Source: Paramoeba atlantica | Lineage: Eukaryota; Discosea | DNA length: 64,000 nt | Assembly: GCA_977017575.1 (NCBI GenBank) | Contig: CDRNVI010000148.1 | Location: 62,001-126,000 of the forward strand | Reading direction: 5' to 3' | Part shown: in pieces, positions 55,496-64,000 of the stretch | Position numbering within the stretch: the stretch's first letter is position 1 | Layout: each line of letters starts with the position of its first letter | The notes under the pieces: generated by a model | Database searches by the model: none | What the model saw: the letters and a program-made list of their open reading frames with translations, nothing else | What the model was told of the DNA's origin: nothing | Position numbers and translations under genes: made by a program

Positions 55496-55966
55496 ATGAG
55501 TGATGGTGGTGAAGAGGAATGGAAGGCAAGAATTTTAGTTAACAAGAATTGGAGTTCCCTTGTGAGGGGGTTAAATGATTGTACATCGAAAGTGATCTTC
55601 TTAATCCAAGAAAAACTCTCTGAAGAAGAACTTGCTCTCCCTTTTGATGGAGCTCTTTATTTCCCTCGAACTGGTATTCGTACTTTTTCAACAGAGCAAC
55701 TCGATGAAGAAGTGGAAACATTTAAGAAATTTGTTCGTTTTGTTGGTGGAATTGAAGGAAAGTGTTTGGCAATTTGGGTTGATAAGAATGATCGGGGTAT
55801 GAAAGATACAATGTTTGAGAAACTTCGTTTGAAAGAAAGAAATTGTGAGTGGTGTTGGGATTATATCAATGATGGTGAGACGATCAAGGATGTCTACTAT
55901 CGAATCTGTAAATTTTTTGAAGAGAATATTCAACAACAATGTCAAATCAAACCAGCAAAAAGATGA
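55496..55966 (+). CDS. Unknown ~155-residue family, array member 4
   Basis: Intronless; starts MSDGGEEEWKARILV. Nearest to member 3 (shared RTGIRTFSTEQL). Carries DRGMKDTMFEKLRLKERNCEWCWDYI and ends ICKFFEENIQQQCQIKPAKR. Type II flank upstream; the 3' flank repeats the family pattern ending in TTGTTTTGTGTTGAGAAAGG. Confidence 0.7.
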   Translation: MSDGGEEEWKARILVNKNWSSLVRGLNDCTSKVIFLIQEKLSEEELALPFDGALYFPRTGIRTFSTEQLDEEVETFKKFVRFVGGIEGKCLAIWVDKNDRGMKDTMFEKLRLKERNCEWCWDYINDGETIKDVYYRICKFFEENIQQQCQIKPAKR

Positions 55967-56192
55967 TTTGGATTGATCATCATTTTGAATGAGATTGATT
56001 TTGAACTAATTCACCACCTTGAATGCCTTTTCTCTTTGTTGTTTTGTGTTGAGAAAGGTTTTGAAATTTTTTGGGTGAAACGAAAGAGAAAGAGAAAGAG
56101 AAAGGAAAGAACAAACTTTTTGGATTTTGACTTCAAGAATTTTAGAGTGCTATTTTTTTCTGTTTTTTTCTCTCTTTTGATTTTGGGGAAGA

Positions 56193-56657
56193 ATGAGTGG
56201 CGAAGAAGAATGGAAAGCAAGAATTTTAGTGAATGAGAATTGGACTTCCCTTGCGAATGGGTTAAATGGATGTACTTCGAAAGTGGCCTTCTTAATTCAA
56301 CAAAAACTTTCTGAAGAAGAACTTGCTCTCCCTTTTGATGGAGCTCTTTATTTCCCTCCAGATGATCTTCGTTTTTTTCCAACAAAGAGACTTGATGAAG
56401 AAGTGGAAAAGTTTGAGAAATTAGTTTCTTTTGTTGGTGGAATTGAAGGAAAATGTTTGGCAATTTGGGCTGATAAGAATGATCGGGATATGAAAGATAC
56501 AATGGGAGAGAAACTTCGTTTGAAAGAAAGAAATTGTGAATGGTTTTGGGATTATATTGCTGATGGCGAGAAGATTGAGGATGTCTATCCTCGAATCTGT
56601 AAATTTTTTGAAGAGAATACTCAACAACAATGTCAAATCAAACCAGCAAAAAGGTGA
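56193..56657 (+). CDS. Unknown ~155-residue family, array member 5
   Basis: Intronless; a shorter acidic start, MSGEEEWKARILV, with LANGLNGCTSKVAFLIQQKL giving an extra Cys. DLRFFPTKRLDEEVEKFEKLVSFVGGIEGKCLAIW and ICKFFEENTQQQCQIKPAKR are standard. Type II upstream flank with a slightly shortened T-rich part. Confidence 0.7.
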   Translation: MSGEEEWKARILVNENWTSLANGLNGCTSKVAFLIQQKLSEEELALPFDGALYFPPDDLRFFPTKRLDEEVEKFEKLVSFVGGIEGKCLAIWADKNDRDMKDTMGEKLRLKERNCEWFWDYIADGEKIEDVYPRICKFFEENTQQQCQIKPAKR

Positions 56658-56899
56658 TTTTTGTTGATCATCATTTTGAATGAGATTGATTTTGAACTGA
56701 TTCACCATTTTGAATGTCTTTTCTCTTTGTTGTTTTGTGTTGAGAAAAAGTTTTGCAATTCATTTTAAATTTTTTGTTGAAACGAAAGAGAAAGAGAAAG
56801 AAAAGAACAAACTTTTTGGGTTTTGACTTCAAGAATTTTAGAGTGCTATTTTTTTCTGTTTTTGTTTTCGTTTTCTCTCTCTTTTGGTTTTGGGGAAGG

Positions 56900-57367
56900 A
56901 TGAGTGATGGTGGTGAAGAGGAATGGAAAGCAAGAATTTTAGTGGACGAGAATCTGGATTACCTTGTGAAGAGGTTAAATGAAACTACATCGAAAGTGAT
57001 CTTCTTAATCCAAGAAAACCTTTCTGAAGAAGAACTTGCTCTCCCTTTTGATGGAGCTCTTTATTTGCCAAAGGATCTTCATTTTTTTTCAACAAAGAGA
57101 CTTGATGAAGAAGTGGAATCATTTGAGAAATTTGTTTCTTTTGTTGATGGACTTGAAGGAAAGTGTTTGGCAATTTGGGTTGATGCAGATGATTGGGATA
57201 TGAAAGATACAATGGTGGAGAAACTTCGTTTGAAAGAAAGAAATTGTGAGTGGTGTTGGGATTATCTTCATTTTAACGAGAGGAGTTATGCTGTCTACCT
57301 TCGAATCTGTAAATTTTTTGAAGAGAACACTCAACAACAATGTCAAATCAAACCAGCAAAAAGGTGA
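56900..57367 (+). CDS. Unknown ~155-residue family, array member 6
   Basis: Intronless; MSDGGEEEWKARILV. Distinct middle: ALYLPKDLHFFSTKRL (two residues shorter than LYFPPDxL) and FVDGLEGKCLAIWVDADDWDMKDTMVEKL. Tail ICKFFEENTQQQCQIKPAKR. Type II flank. Confidence 0.7.
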   Translation: MSDGGEEEWKARILVDENLDYLVKRLNETTSKVIFLIQENLSEEELALPFDGALYLPKDLHFFSTKRLDEEVESFEKFVSFVDGLEGKCLAIWVDADDWDMKDTMVEKLRLKERNCEWCWDYLHFNERSYAVYLRICKFFEENTQQQCQIKPAKR

Positions 57368-57595
57368 TTTTTGTTGATCCTCATTTTGAATGAGATTCAC
57401 CATTTTGAATGTCTTTTCTCTTCGTTGTTTTGTGTTGAGAAAAAGTTTTGCAATTCATTTTCAAACTTTTTGTTGAAACGAAAGAGAAAGAGAAGGAAAA
57501 GAACAAACTTTTTGGATTTTGACTTCAAGATTTTTAGAGTGCTATTTTTTTCTGTTTTTGTTTTCGTTTTCTCTCTCTTTTGGTTTTGGGGAAGG

Positions 57596-58066
57596 ATGAG
57601 TGATGGTGGTGAAGAGGAATGGAAGGCAAGAATTTTAGTGAGCGAGAATATGGAGTACCTTGTGAGGAGGTTAAATGAAAGAACATCGAAACTGATCTTC
57701 TTAATCCAACAAAAACTTTCTGAAGAAGAACTTGCTCTCCCTTTTGATGGAGCTCTTTATTTCCCTCCGGATGCTCTTCGCACTCTTTCAACAGAGGATC
57801 TTGATGAAGAAGTGGAAGAATTTGAGAAATTTGTTTCTTTTGTTGGTGGAATTGAAGGAAAGTGTTTGGCAATTTGGGTTGATGTGAATGATCGGGAGAT
57901 GAAAGATACAATGGGAGAGAAACTTCGTTTGAAAGAAAGAAATTGTGAGTGGTTTTGGGATTATATTGGTGGTGATGAGAGTGATGAGGATGTCTATCCT
58001 CGAATCTGTAATTTTTTTGAAGAGAACACCCATCAATGTCAGATTAAACCAGCGAAGAGGATGTAA
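57596..58066 (+). CDS. Unknown ~155-residue family, array member 7
   Basis: Intronless; MSDGGEEEWKARILV, with PPDALRTLSTEDLDEEVEEFEKFVSFVGGIEGKCLAIWVDVNDREMKDTM. The end is NFFEENTHQCQIKPAKRM: it lacks one Q and has an extra Met before a different stop, and the usual 3' flank (TGATGATGAATTG or TGATTTTTGTTG) is replaced at once. The unrelated segment carrying the receptor gene therefore begins exactly at the end of this gene. Confidence 0.7.
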   Translation: MSDGGEEEWKARILVSENMEYLVRRLNERTSKLIFLIQQKLSEEELALPFDGALYFPPDALRTLSTEDLDEEVEEFEKFVSFVGGIEGKCLAIWVDVNDREMKDTMGEKLRLKERNCEWFWDYIGGDESDEDVYPRICNFFEENTHQCQIKPAKRM

Positions 58067-58103
58067 TCGAAAATACTTGGGTCTTTTCCTTCCTCCCCCC
58101 AAG

Positions 58104-58128
58104 TGCAAACCTTCGGTGTTGGTTTGCA
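58104..58128. other. Perfect short hairpin downstream of array member 7
   Basis: TGCAAACC (58104-58111) and GGTTTGCA (58121-58128) form an 8-bp stem with a 9-base loop TTCGGTGTT. It lies 38 bp after the stop of member 7 and may be a 3'-end or RNA-structure element (inference). Confidence 0.35.
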
Positions 58129-58364
58129 AAAATCTCTCTTGAAAGATTTGAATCCTTTTTTTTTTGCTTTTCTTTTCAAACAACAAAGAGACAAAAAATC
58201 AAGAATACTCAAAAAAAATTGTTGATTGAATTTCTCTTCAAAATTCAATGAAAACAAAAAACTCTTCCATCAAAAATAAATAAATTGATTTTCATTGTTT
58301 TCGGTTCTCCTGAAGGTGAGGGTGAATCAGATTATTGATTGATTCATGGAAAAATCAATCTGGT

Positions 58365-60032
58365 TTAGTGGCCATCAGAAGTAGAAGAAGAATCTCGATT
58401 GATAACTAATTCTTGGTAACTGTTCTTTGATGAAGTCAATACTTTCCTTGAAAAAATGAACTCTTTCCACCAAAGAGAGAAATAGGGATTGGTCCAAAAG
58501 AGAATCATACTCGCACATCCAGGGAACAATGATGTGATTAAAAAGAAAGTAATAAAGGAATATCCATGATCATACTTTCGTTCACATGGTGGCAGATTAG
58601 TTTGAGGGTGAGAAGCGACACAATCCATGAATTGAACGATGTTTCGATTTGAGAGTTTCTGCTCTGTTACAAGGTATAAAACGACAAGAAAGAGGAGCAT
58701 CACACCACAAATTAAAAAGAGGATTTGGTCGGCAGGTTGTTTGATAAACCGAACAAAAAATGTGGTATATGGTCTAAAAATGGGTAAGAAAAAAGGGAAG
58801 AAGGAGAAATAGAGAAACCCCCCAAACAAAATGAAAGTTTTTTAATATCCAACAACTAAAAAAAGGAAAAAATAATTGACGAGATTGAAAAAACCTTATT
58901 GTCTGGCAGAACAAGTTGAAGGAGACAAGAACCCAATGAGTAAATCCAAGATGGAGAAAGAAGACAAAAAGCGAAAACTGAATCGCAGATCGTGTTGAGA
59001 GTTGGAGGTGAGAAACTGATTTCCAATAATTCTTTTTCCCTTCACAAACAAAAGATTTTGGTCCACCTATTCTCAAAAAATCAAATCTCAATGAGAGAAT
59101 TTGTTTTCCAAGAAAATTACCAGAGAAAAAAGACAAACCGACAAAGGTTGACCATTGAAGACATAAAAATGCAAGAGCAAAACTCCCACCAGAAAGAAAA
59201 ACAACATTATTTGGATACCTTTTTAATGAAGAAAGATCAAAAAAAGAAAATAGAGTTAACTTTCTCCAAAAAAAAACAAAAACTGGGGGCAATCTTAAAT
59301 GAAACAACGATTCAAAAAATTGAGAAAATAGAGTTTTACCTTAAATCAGTCATCAGAGAAAGAGGAATCAATGAAACTACAATCGAGAATAAAGAAAACC
59401 ATGTGAACACAAAACTGATAATTCGAACCCAATTCTCCAAAGATTGTCCAAAAAGATATTGATAACATTCAACAACACATTCATCATTATCATCAAAAGT
59501 AAACGGATCTGGACAACATTCAATTCTCTCTTTTGATCCATTTAAACATGTTTCAACCCCAATTGGTGTTTCTTTCACTTTATCAATCTGTCTTTCAACT
59601 TCACTTTCACATCCATTTGTTGTTGGAGAGGGAGAGGGAGAAGGAGAGAGTGAAGGAGAGAGGGAACAATTGAGTTGAAAATCAACAGAACAAAGAGAAG
59701 AAACTTGAAGACAAGATTCTTGTTCCAAACAATGTTGTTCTTGAAAAGAAGAAGACTCACACGAAAATCCTCCAAACATCAATTGGCAATAATAAAACAA
59801 AAAAGGTCTTCGACAACTTTTGAACCATTCGAACGTTTGAAACGACCAAAGAAACATTCTGATTGAAGAAATCCTCTTGTTCGTTCTCTTCAATCGATAC
59901 ATTCCCAGTCAACACAACCGAACATTCATTTTCAAGAGAATAATGAAAACACCCTTTTACGTCATCACAAAAAGAACAAGGAAGAAGAACAAGAGCAATA
60001 AAGAACCAACAAAAGAGAAACCCCAGACGCAT
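58365..60032 (-). CDS. Frizzled/smoothened-like seven-span receptor
   Basis: Starts at ATG 60032 with signal peptide (MRLGFLFCWFFIALVLLPCSFC). Exons give a Cys-rich ectodomain (CESSSFQEQHCLEQESCLQ, CSVDFQLNC, CCPDPFTFDDNDECVVECYQYLFG) with a Ser/Pro stalk. TM1 is WVRIISFVFTWFSLFSIVVSLIP. It is followed by RYPNNVVFLSGGSFALAF, which matches the frizzled RYPERPIIFLS signature after TM1. Further spans include FSLFVFFLHLGFTHWVLVSFNLF, QILFLICGVMLLFLVVLYLV and FITFFLITSLFPGCASMILFW. The C-tail NSYQELVINRDSSSTSDGH ends at TAA 58365. The frizzled assignment rests on TM1-TM2 and layout, so moderate. It sits inside the array, in opposite orientation; the first intron boundary is not resolved. Confidence 0.6.
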
Positions 60033-60293
60033 CCACCACAAAACAACAAAACGAAAGAAAAAGAACAACCAAAAAAAACAAAGAGAAGTGAGTTCCCACT
60101 CCCCCAATAAAAATGAATGAAAAGGTTCGCACGACAAAATAATCTGTGATAAAACCTTTTATTTCTAAATAAGAAAAGAGAGAAAAAGCGGAAATCAAAC
60201 CTATTTTATCTAAATAAGAATCAAAAAAAAGTTGTTTTTCTTGCTTTTTCTGTTTTCGTTTTCGTTTTCTCTCTCTTTTGGTTTTGGGGAAGG

Positions 60294-60757
60294 ATGAGTG
60301 ATGGTGGTGAAGAGGAATGGAAGGCAAGAATTTTAGTGAGCATGACTTGCGGTGAGGAGGAGTCCTTGTGGAGTTAAATGAAAGTACATCGAAAGTGATC
60401 TTCTTCGACCAACAAAAACTTTCTGAAGAAGAACTTGCTCTCCCTTTTGATGGAGCTCTTTATTTCCCTCCAGATGGTCTTCGTTTTCTTTCAACAAAGA
60501 GACTTGATGAAGAAGTGGAAAAGTTTGAGAAATTTGTTTCTTTTGTTGGTGGAATTGAAGGAAAATGTTTGGCCTTTTGGGTTGATTCGGATGATTGGGG
60601 GATGAAAGATACAATGTTTGAGCAACTTCGTTTGAAAGAAAGAAATTGTGAGTGGTTTTGGGATTATCTTGATGATGAGGATGTCTATCCTCGAATCTGT
60701 AAATTTTTTGAAGAGAAGACCCAACAACAATGTCAAATCAAACCAGCAAAAAGGTGA
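60294..60757 (+). pseudogene. Unknown ~155-residue family, array member 8, frameshifted
   Basis: Starts like a normal member (MSDGGEEEWKARILVSMTC) but after GEEESLWS reaches TAA 60375-60377. From about 60,362 the family sequence continues in another frame (ELNESTSKVIFFDQQKLSEEEL ... EGKCLAFW, CEWFWDYLDDEDVYPRIC, TQQQCQIKPAKR). A small indel near 60,350 broke the gene. The upstream flank is only partly conserved, consistent with the receptor segment next to it. Confidence 0.8.
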
Positions 60758-60982
60758 TTTTTGTTGATCATCATTTTGAATGAGATTGATTTTGAACTGA
60801 TTCACCATTTTGAATGTCTTTTCTCTTTGTTGTTTTGTGTTGAGAAAAAGTTTTGCAATTCATTTTCAAACTTGAAAGAAAGAAAGAAAGAAACACTCTT
60901 TTTGAATTTTGACTTCAAGAATTTTAGAGTGCTATTTTTTCTGTTTTCGTTTTCGTTTTCTCTCTTTTGGTTTTGGGGAAGA

Positions 60983-61450
60983 ATGAGTGATGGTGGTGAA
61001 GAGGAATGGAAAGCAAGAATTTTAGTGAGCATGACTTGGGGTGACGAAGTGAAGAACTTAAATGAAAGAACATCGAAAGTGATCTTCTTCGACGAACAAA
61101 AACTTTCTGAAGAAGAACTTGTTCTCCCTTTTGATGGAGTTCTTTATGTACCTGCAACTTATCTTTGGGATCTTTCAACAGAGGAACTCGATGAAGAAGC
61201 GGACAGATTTGAGAAACTTGGTTGTGTTGTTGGTGGACTTGAAGGAAAATGTTTGGCAATTTGGGTTGATTCGGATGATTGGGATTTGAAAGATACAATG
61301 GTAGAGAAACTTCGTTTGAAAGAAAGAAATTTTGAGTGGTGTTGGGATTATGTTGAAAGGGGCGAGAGAGAAAATCAACTCCACATTCGATTATGTCAAT
61401 TTTTTGAAGAGAATACTCAACAATGTCAAGTCAAACCAGCAAAGAGGTGA
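60983..61450 (+). CDS. Unknown ~155-residue family, array member 9
   Basis: Intronless; MSDGGEEEWKARILVSMTWGDEVKNLNERTSK. Resembles members 1 and 2 (FFDEQKLSEEELVLPFDGVLYVPATYLWDLSTEEL, GCVVGGLEGKCLAIWVDSDDWDLKDTMVEKLRLKERNFEW). Ends FFEENTQQCQVKPAKR. Upstream flank is type II, but the 3' flank is the tail-to-tail beta-trefoil kind. Confidence 0.7.
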   Translation: MSDGGEEEWKARILVSMTWGDEVKNLNERTSKVIFFDEQKLSEEELVLPFDGVLYVPATYLWDLSTEELDEEADRFEKLGCVVGGLEGKCLAIWVDSDDWDLKDTMVEKLRLKERNFEWCWDYVERGERENQLHIRLCQFFEENTQQCQVKPAKR

Positions 61451-61515
61451 TGATGAATTGAGGATCGTTTTTTGTTTGTTTTTGTTTTGTTTATTGAATT
61501 GTGTTGAGAATGAAA

Positions 61516-61574
61516 CTTGGTGGCATTCTTTGGGTATTTGGGGTTTTCCATTATCATGGAATCCAACTCCATGT
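61516..61574 (-). pseudogene. Relic of the beta-trefoil gene 3' end (after member 9)
   Basis: On the minus strand this reads HGVGFHDNGKPQIPKECHQ, a clear copy of HGVGFHDNGKPKEPKNV from the gene at 50,130-50,540. It lies downstream of member 9 in the same relative position as the intact gene has to relic 0. Confidence 0.75.
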
Positions 61575-61610
61575 AAAAGCCTTTCAAATTCAAGGAGACC
61601 AAACCAAAAT

Positions 61611-61715
61611 GAAATCACAACAAACTTTTTCTCAGTTGTAAAAATTGGCTTCGTGTCTTTTTGGCGCGTTTCAAATTTGGTTTTCAGTTTTTGGTTTTGG
61701 TTTTTGGTTGGGAAG
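61611..61715 (+). promoter_or_regulatory. Array upstream flank, type I (example: member 10)
   Basis: Members 1, 2 and 10 share AAATGAAATCACAACAAACTTTTTCTCAGTTGTAAAAATTGGCTTC followed by TTTTGG.TTTTGG and the ATG. It differs from the type II block except for the ACAAACTTTTT core. Confidence 0.5.
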
Positions 61716-62177
61716 ATGAGTGATGAAGAAGAACGGAAAGCAAGAATTCTTGTGAACATGAATTGGTACGCCTTAGTGGCCCGGTTAAATGAAAGTACAT
61801 CAAAATTGGTCTTCTTAATGGCACAAAAATTTTCTGAAGAAGAACTTGCTCTCCCTTTTGATGGAGTTCTTTATTTACCTCCAGCTGATCTTTGGGATTT
61901 TTCCACAACGAAAATTGAGGAAGAAGTGGAAAGATTTGAACAATTTATTCACTCTGTGGATGGAATTGAAGGAAAGTCTTTGGCCATTTGGGTTGATTCG
62001 GATGATTGGGCAATGAAAGATACATTGGTCGAGAAACTTCGTTTGGAAGAAAAAAATTGTGAGTGGTGTTGGGATTATGTTAGACGTGATGAGAAAGACA
62101 ATGCTATTCACCTTCGATTATGTAAATTTTTTGAAGAGAACACCCAACAATGTCAAATCAAACCAGCAAAGAGGTGA
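61716..62177 (+). CDS. Unknown ~155-residue family, array member 10
   Basis: Intronless; starts MSDEEERKARILVNMNWYALVARLNES, with W of EEWKAR replaced by R. Other variants: FLMAQKFSEEELALPFDG, IHSVDGIEGKSLAIWVDSDDWAMKDTLVEKLRLEEKNCEW; the GKC Cys has become Ser. Tail RLCKFFEENTQQCQIKPAKR. The most divergent member. Upstream type I flank. Confidence 0.7.
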   Translation: MSDEEERKARILVNMNWYALVARLNESTSKLVFLMAQKFSEEELALPFDGVLYLPPADLWDFSTTKIEEEVERFEQFIHSVDGIEGKSLAIWVDSDDWAMKDTLVEKLRLEEKNCEWCWDYVRRDEKDNAIHLRLCKFFEENTQQCQIKPAKR

Positions 62178-62261
62178 TGATGAATGGTGATAAAACTTCT
62201 TTAAACTCGATTTTTACCCTTTTTACTCTTGAGAATGGACAGACAAAGACAAGGAATCATA

Positions 62262-62416
62262 AATGAATCCCAACAAAAATGAAAATAACAACGAACTTTT
62301 TCTAAGTTGTCAAATTGGCTTCGCGTCTTATAGGGGTGTTTCAAATCTGGTTTTCATTCTTCTCTCTCTTTTTTGGTTTTTGGTTTTTGGTTTTTGGTTT
62401 TTGGTTTTTGGTTTTG
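62262..62416 (+). promoter_or_regulatory. Orphan type I flank without a family gene
   Basis: AATGAAAATAACAACGAACTTTTTCTAAGTTGTCAAATTGGCTTC then a TTTTTGG repeat (about six copies, 62369-62414) copies the type I flank. But the codons that follow are not the family. It may now drive another transcript or be a relic of an 11th copy. Confidence 0.5.
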
Positions 62417-62680
62417 AAGATGAAGATGAAGATCGTTAAATCCATTCAAATGAAGAACTTTTCGATTATACGAAGCAGAATCGGAAACAAGAAAGTCGAG
62501 AGCAACAAACAGAATTCCTCCAATCAACTGATGAAGAAAATTGGCCAAAGGATCAAACCCATAATAATAGGGAAAACATGTACTCTCTACTGAATAGAGA
62601 AAGATGGAAAAGGTGTACAACCAATTCACCACTCCCATTTCAGAAAAAGAAGAAGGAAAACGAAAACAAAAACAAAACAA
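62354..62680 (-). CDS. Possible membrane protein fragment, unknown
   Basis: A minus-strand frame with balanced composition: MGVVNWLYTFSIFLYSVESTCFPYYYGFDPLANFLHQLIGGILFVALDFLVSDSASYNRKVLHLNGFNDLH; two likely membrane spans. Its 3' end runs into the orphan flank repeat, so it is probably truncated or an exon of a longer gene. No family recognised. Confidence 0.3.
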   Translation of the reverse strand: MFCFCFRFPSSFSEMGVVNWLYTFSIFLYSVESTCFPYYYGFDPLANFLHQLIGGILFVALDFLVSDSASYNRKVLHLNGFNDLHLHLQNQKPKTKNQKPKTKKEREE

Positions 62681-62884
62681 TTTTGAGGCTAAAAATAGGG
62701 CGTTAAAAATTATTAAAGGTGAGTCAGAAAATTCATTTTTCTTATTTTTTTGGGGTTTTTCCCAGAATGAAAATGATGGAATTGGATGGACTATTGAGCT
62801 TCATACGGCGATTGATCTTCAAAAGACACTTCTCTTCTTTTGAAAAAAAAAACAAAAAAAGACAAAACCCCTCTCGTCTTCTTT

Positions 62885-64000
62885 TTATCTCCTCTGATTA
62901 TACACAACTCGGAGACAAACATATCCAGCAAAACGATAAAAGGCGGCCATTCCAATCAAAATAAACAAATTCTCCCAAATACCCAATGCATCAGAACCAA
63001 GGAGACAAGTGGCACCATCTGATTCTGAATCAGAACAAAAAATGTAATTTGTTCCATCACATACGTCTGGGCACTGTTGCAGAAATGAATTCAGTTTCAG
63101 AAATTAATTAATTCATTGAAAAAAAGAGAAAAGAAAAAAGGACAAACCGGAGGTTCCACATCATCACAAATACAATTTCCATCAAATTCATTTTGTAAAA
63201 GTGCAGTGAACGCATAATTAAATGGAGACAAATACCTTCAAAGGGAGTAAAAGATTAAATGGTTTGAAATGTAGAATTTTTTTTGGAGAATTAAAATCAG
63301 AGAAAAGAAGAGAAAAGAAGAGAAAAGAAGAGAAAAGAAGAGAAAAATCAAACTTGAGCCAAGTATAATAATCAGGAATGGTATCGGTATTGATGTAAAA
63401 TCCTCCAAATAACAAAAATATCACTGCAATAAACCATAAGATCAAGAGAAAAAAGAGACAACTCACAAAACCAACAAACCAAACAACAACAAAAAAAGAG
63501 ACACAAAATAATAAATAAGAATAATAATATAAACAAACCAGTAAAAAGAGAAGCAAGCAATTGAGCAATTTGGGGAGTGGCAGTCAAACAACCAAAAAAC
63601 ACAAAAATGGAAGACATTGTTGTAATAAACACAAAAATAATTAACAAAAATTTTAAAAAGTATTGAAATTCCGGTCTAAACCCTATTTTGAAAGAAAAAA
63701 AAAGGTGAATTGAGAGCAATTTTTTAAATAAAACAGACAAAAAATGATCGAATGAAATCAGAATCCCAAAAGAATTAAAATATTAATCATTAAAAAAAAA
63801 AAATAAATAATAAAAATAAATAATAAATAATAAAAATAAATAATAAAAATACAAATAAATAATAATAAAAAAAAAAAATGAAAAAAAAAAAAAAACTCAC
63901 AAACCAACAAACCAATAAGAAACCAAACAAAAGATAATAGGACTGACAAGAAGAGCAGGAACATCAGACATAGTTTTCGCAAAATAATAAGCGGAAACTC
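62885..64000 (-). CDS. ABCG-type (ABC-2) transporter, C-terminal part; 5' end outside window
   Basis: Exons from the right edge: VSAYYFAKTMSDVPALLVSPIIFCLVSYWFVGL (63,906-64,000); FRPEFQYFLKFLLIIFVFITTMSS...TATPQIAQLLASLF (about 63,540-63,690); VIFLLFGGFYINTDTIPDYYTWLK (about 63,360-63,430); YLSPFNYAFTALLQNEFDG (about 63,145-63,235); and ALGIWENLFILIGMAAFYRFAGYVCLRVVYNQRR with stop at 62885. FLLFGGFYIN..IPDYYTWLKYLSPFNYAFTALLQNEF is the diagnostic ABCG extracellular/TM region. The ATP-binding half would lie beyond 64,000. Loop Cys residues (CICDDV, CPDVCDGTNYIFC) fit the ABCG disulphide loop. Lipid or xenobiotic export is the usual role. Confidence 0.85.

Noticed and set aside
53074-61908. 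Minus-strand frames through the array (repeated HQKGEQVLLQK)
   Set aside because: They repeat because the array genes repeat; antisense shadows without start context or motif. The exception is the short beta-trefoil relics.
49940-62177. Array as a CRISPR-like or transposon-borne repeat
   Set aside because: Units are full coding genes with selection-like conservation and no integrase, transposase or terminal repeats were seen.

Overview
This window is nuclear DNA of an AT-rich, free-living-type unicellular eukaryote. Most genes are split by many short introns (about 50-250 bp) that are strikingly T/C-rich on the coding strand, with 5' splice sites that usually read GTTTT/GTTCTT rather than GTAAGT. 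The gene content (several RasGEFs, a RasGAP, a diaphanous-type formin, a frizzled/smoothened-like receptor, TRIM-like RING/B-box proteins, a hisactophilin/fascin-like beta-trefoil protein) fits an amoeboid protist, perhaps an amoebozoan or another signalling-rich lineage. I cannot place it more exactly from sequence alone.

Layout. 1-3.8 kb: 3' part of a RasGEF gene (+). 4.0-9.9 kb: GH20 beta-hexosaminidase (-), with two tandem tRNA-Arg(ACG) genes inside one intron. 11.1-15.6 kb: two nearly identical tandem genes (+) for RING/B-box/coiled-coil proteins whose C-terminus looks like the ubiquitin-like/linker part of USP4/11/15 deubiquitinases, without the catalytic halves. 15.6-20.3 kb: three paralogous secreted proteins (two -, one + with a trefoil domain). 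20.5-23.8 kb: a fused Baeyer-Villiger-type monooxygenase and alpha/beta hydrolase. 23.9-29.6 kb: a type I membrane protein, a cytochrome b5, two tandem small Cys-rich proteins with a myristoylation-type start, a ZIP metal transporter and a small membrane protein. 29.6-30.6 kb: AAGAB/p34 adaptin-binding protein. 31.0-37.4 kb: two more RasGEFs (-). 37.7-39.9 kb: an intronless SAM-PB1-PAS sensor/scaffold. 40.6-44.0 kb: a multi-pass membrane protein ending in a RasGAP domain. 44.3-49.5 kb: formin.

49.6-62.2 kb is an accessory region: a tandem array of intronless ~155-residue proteins that I do not recognise (nine apparently intact copies, one frameshifted, one truncated relic). It is interspersed with a beta-trefoil gene, a RING/B-box/NHL gene with a frameshift, and a frizzled-like receptor. 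Relics of the beta-trefoil gene between array members show that the array grew by duplicating a tail-to-tail unit. 62.9-64.0 kb: 3' end of an ABCG transporter (-).

Two themes stand out. One is Ras control: three RasGEFs and a membrane RasGAP lie within 45 kb, with a formin next to the RasGAP. The other is recent duplication: the RING genes, the secreted proteins, the small Cys proteins, the tRNAs and the unknown array all show young tandem copies, several with identifiable breakpoints. Exon boundaries are my manual reading. Those described as seen were checked for frame; outer ends of large genes are less certain.
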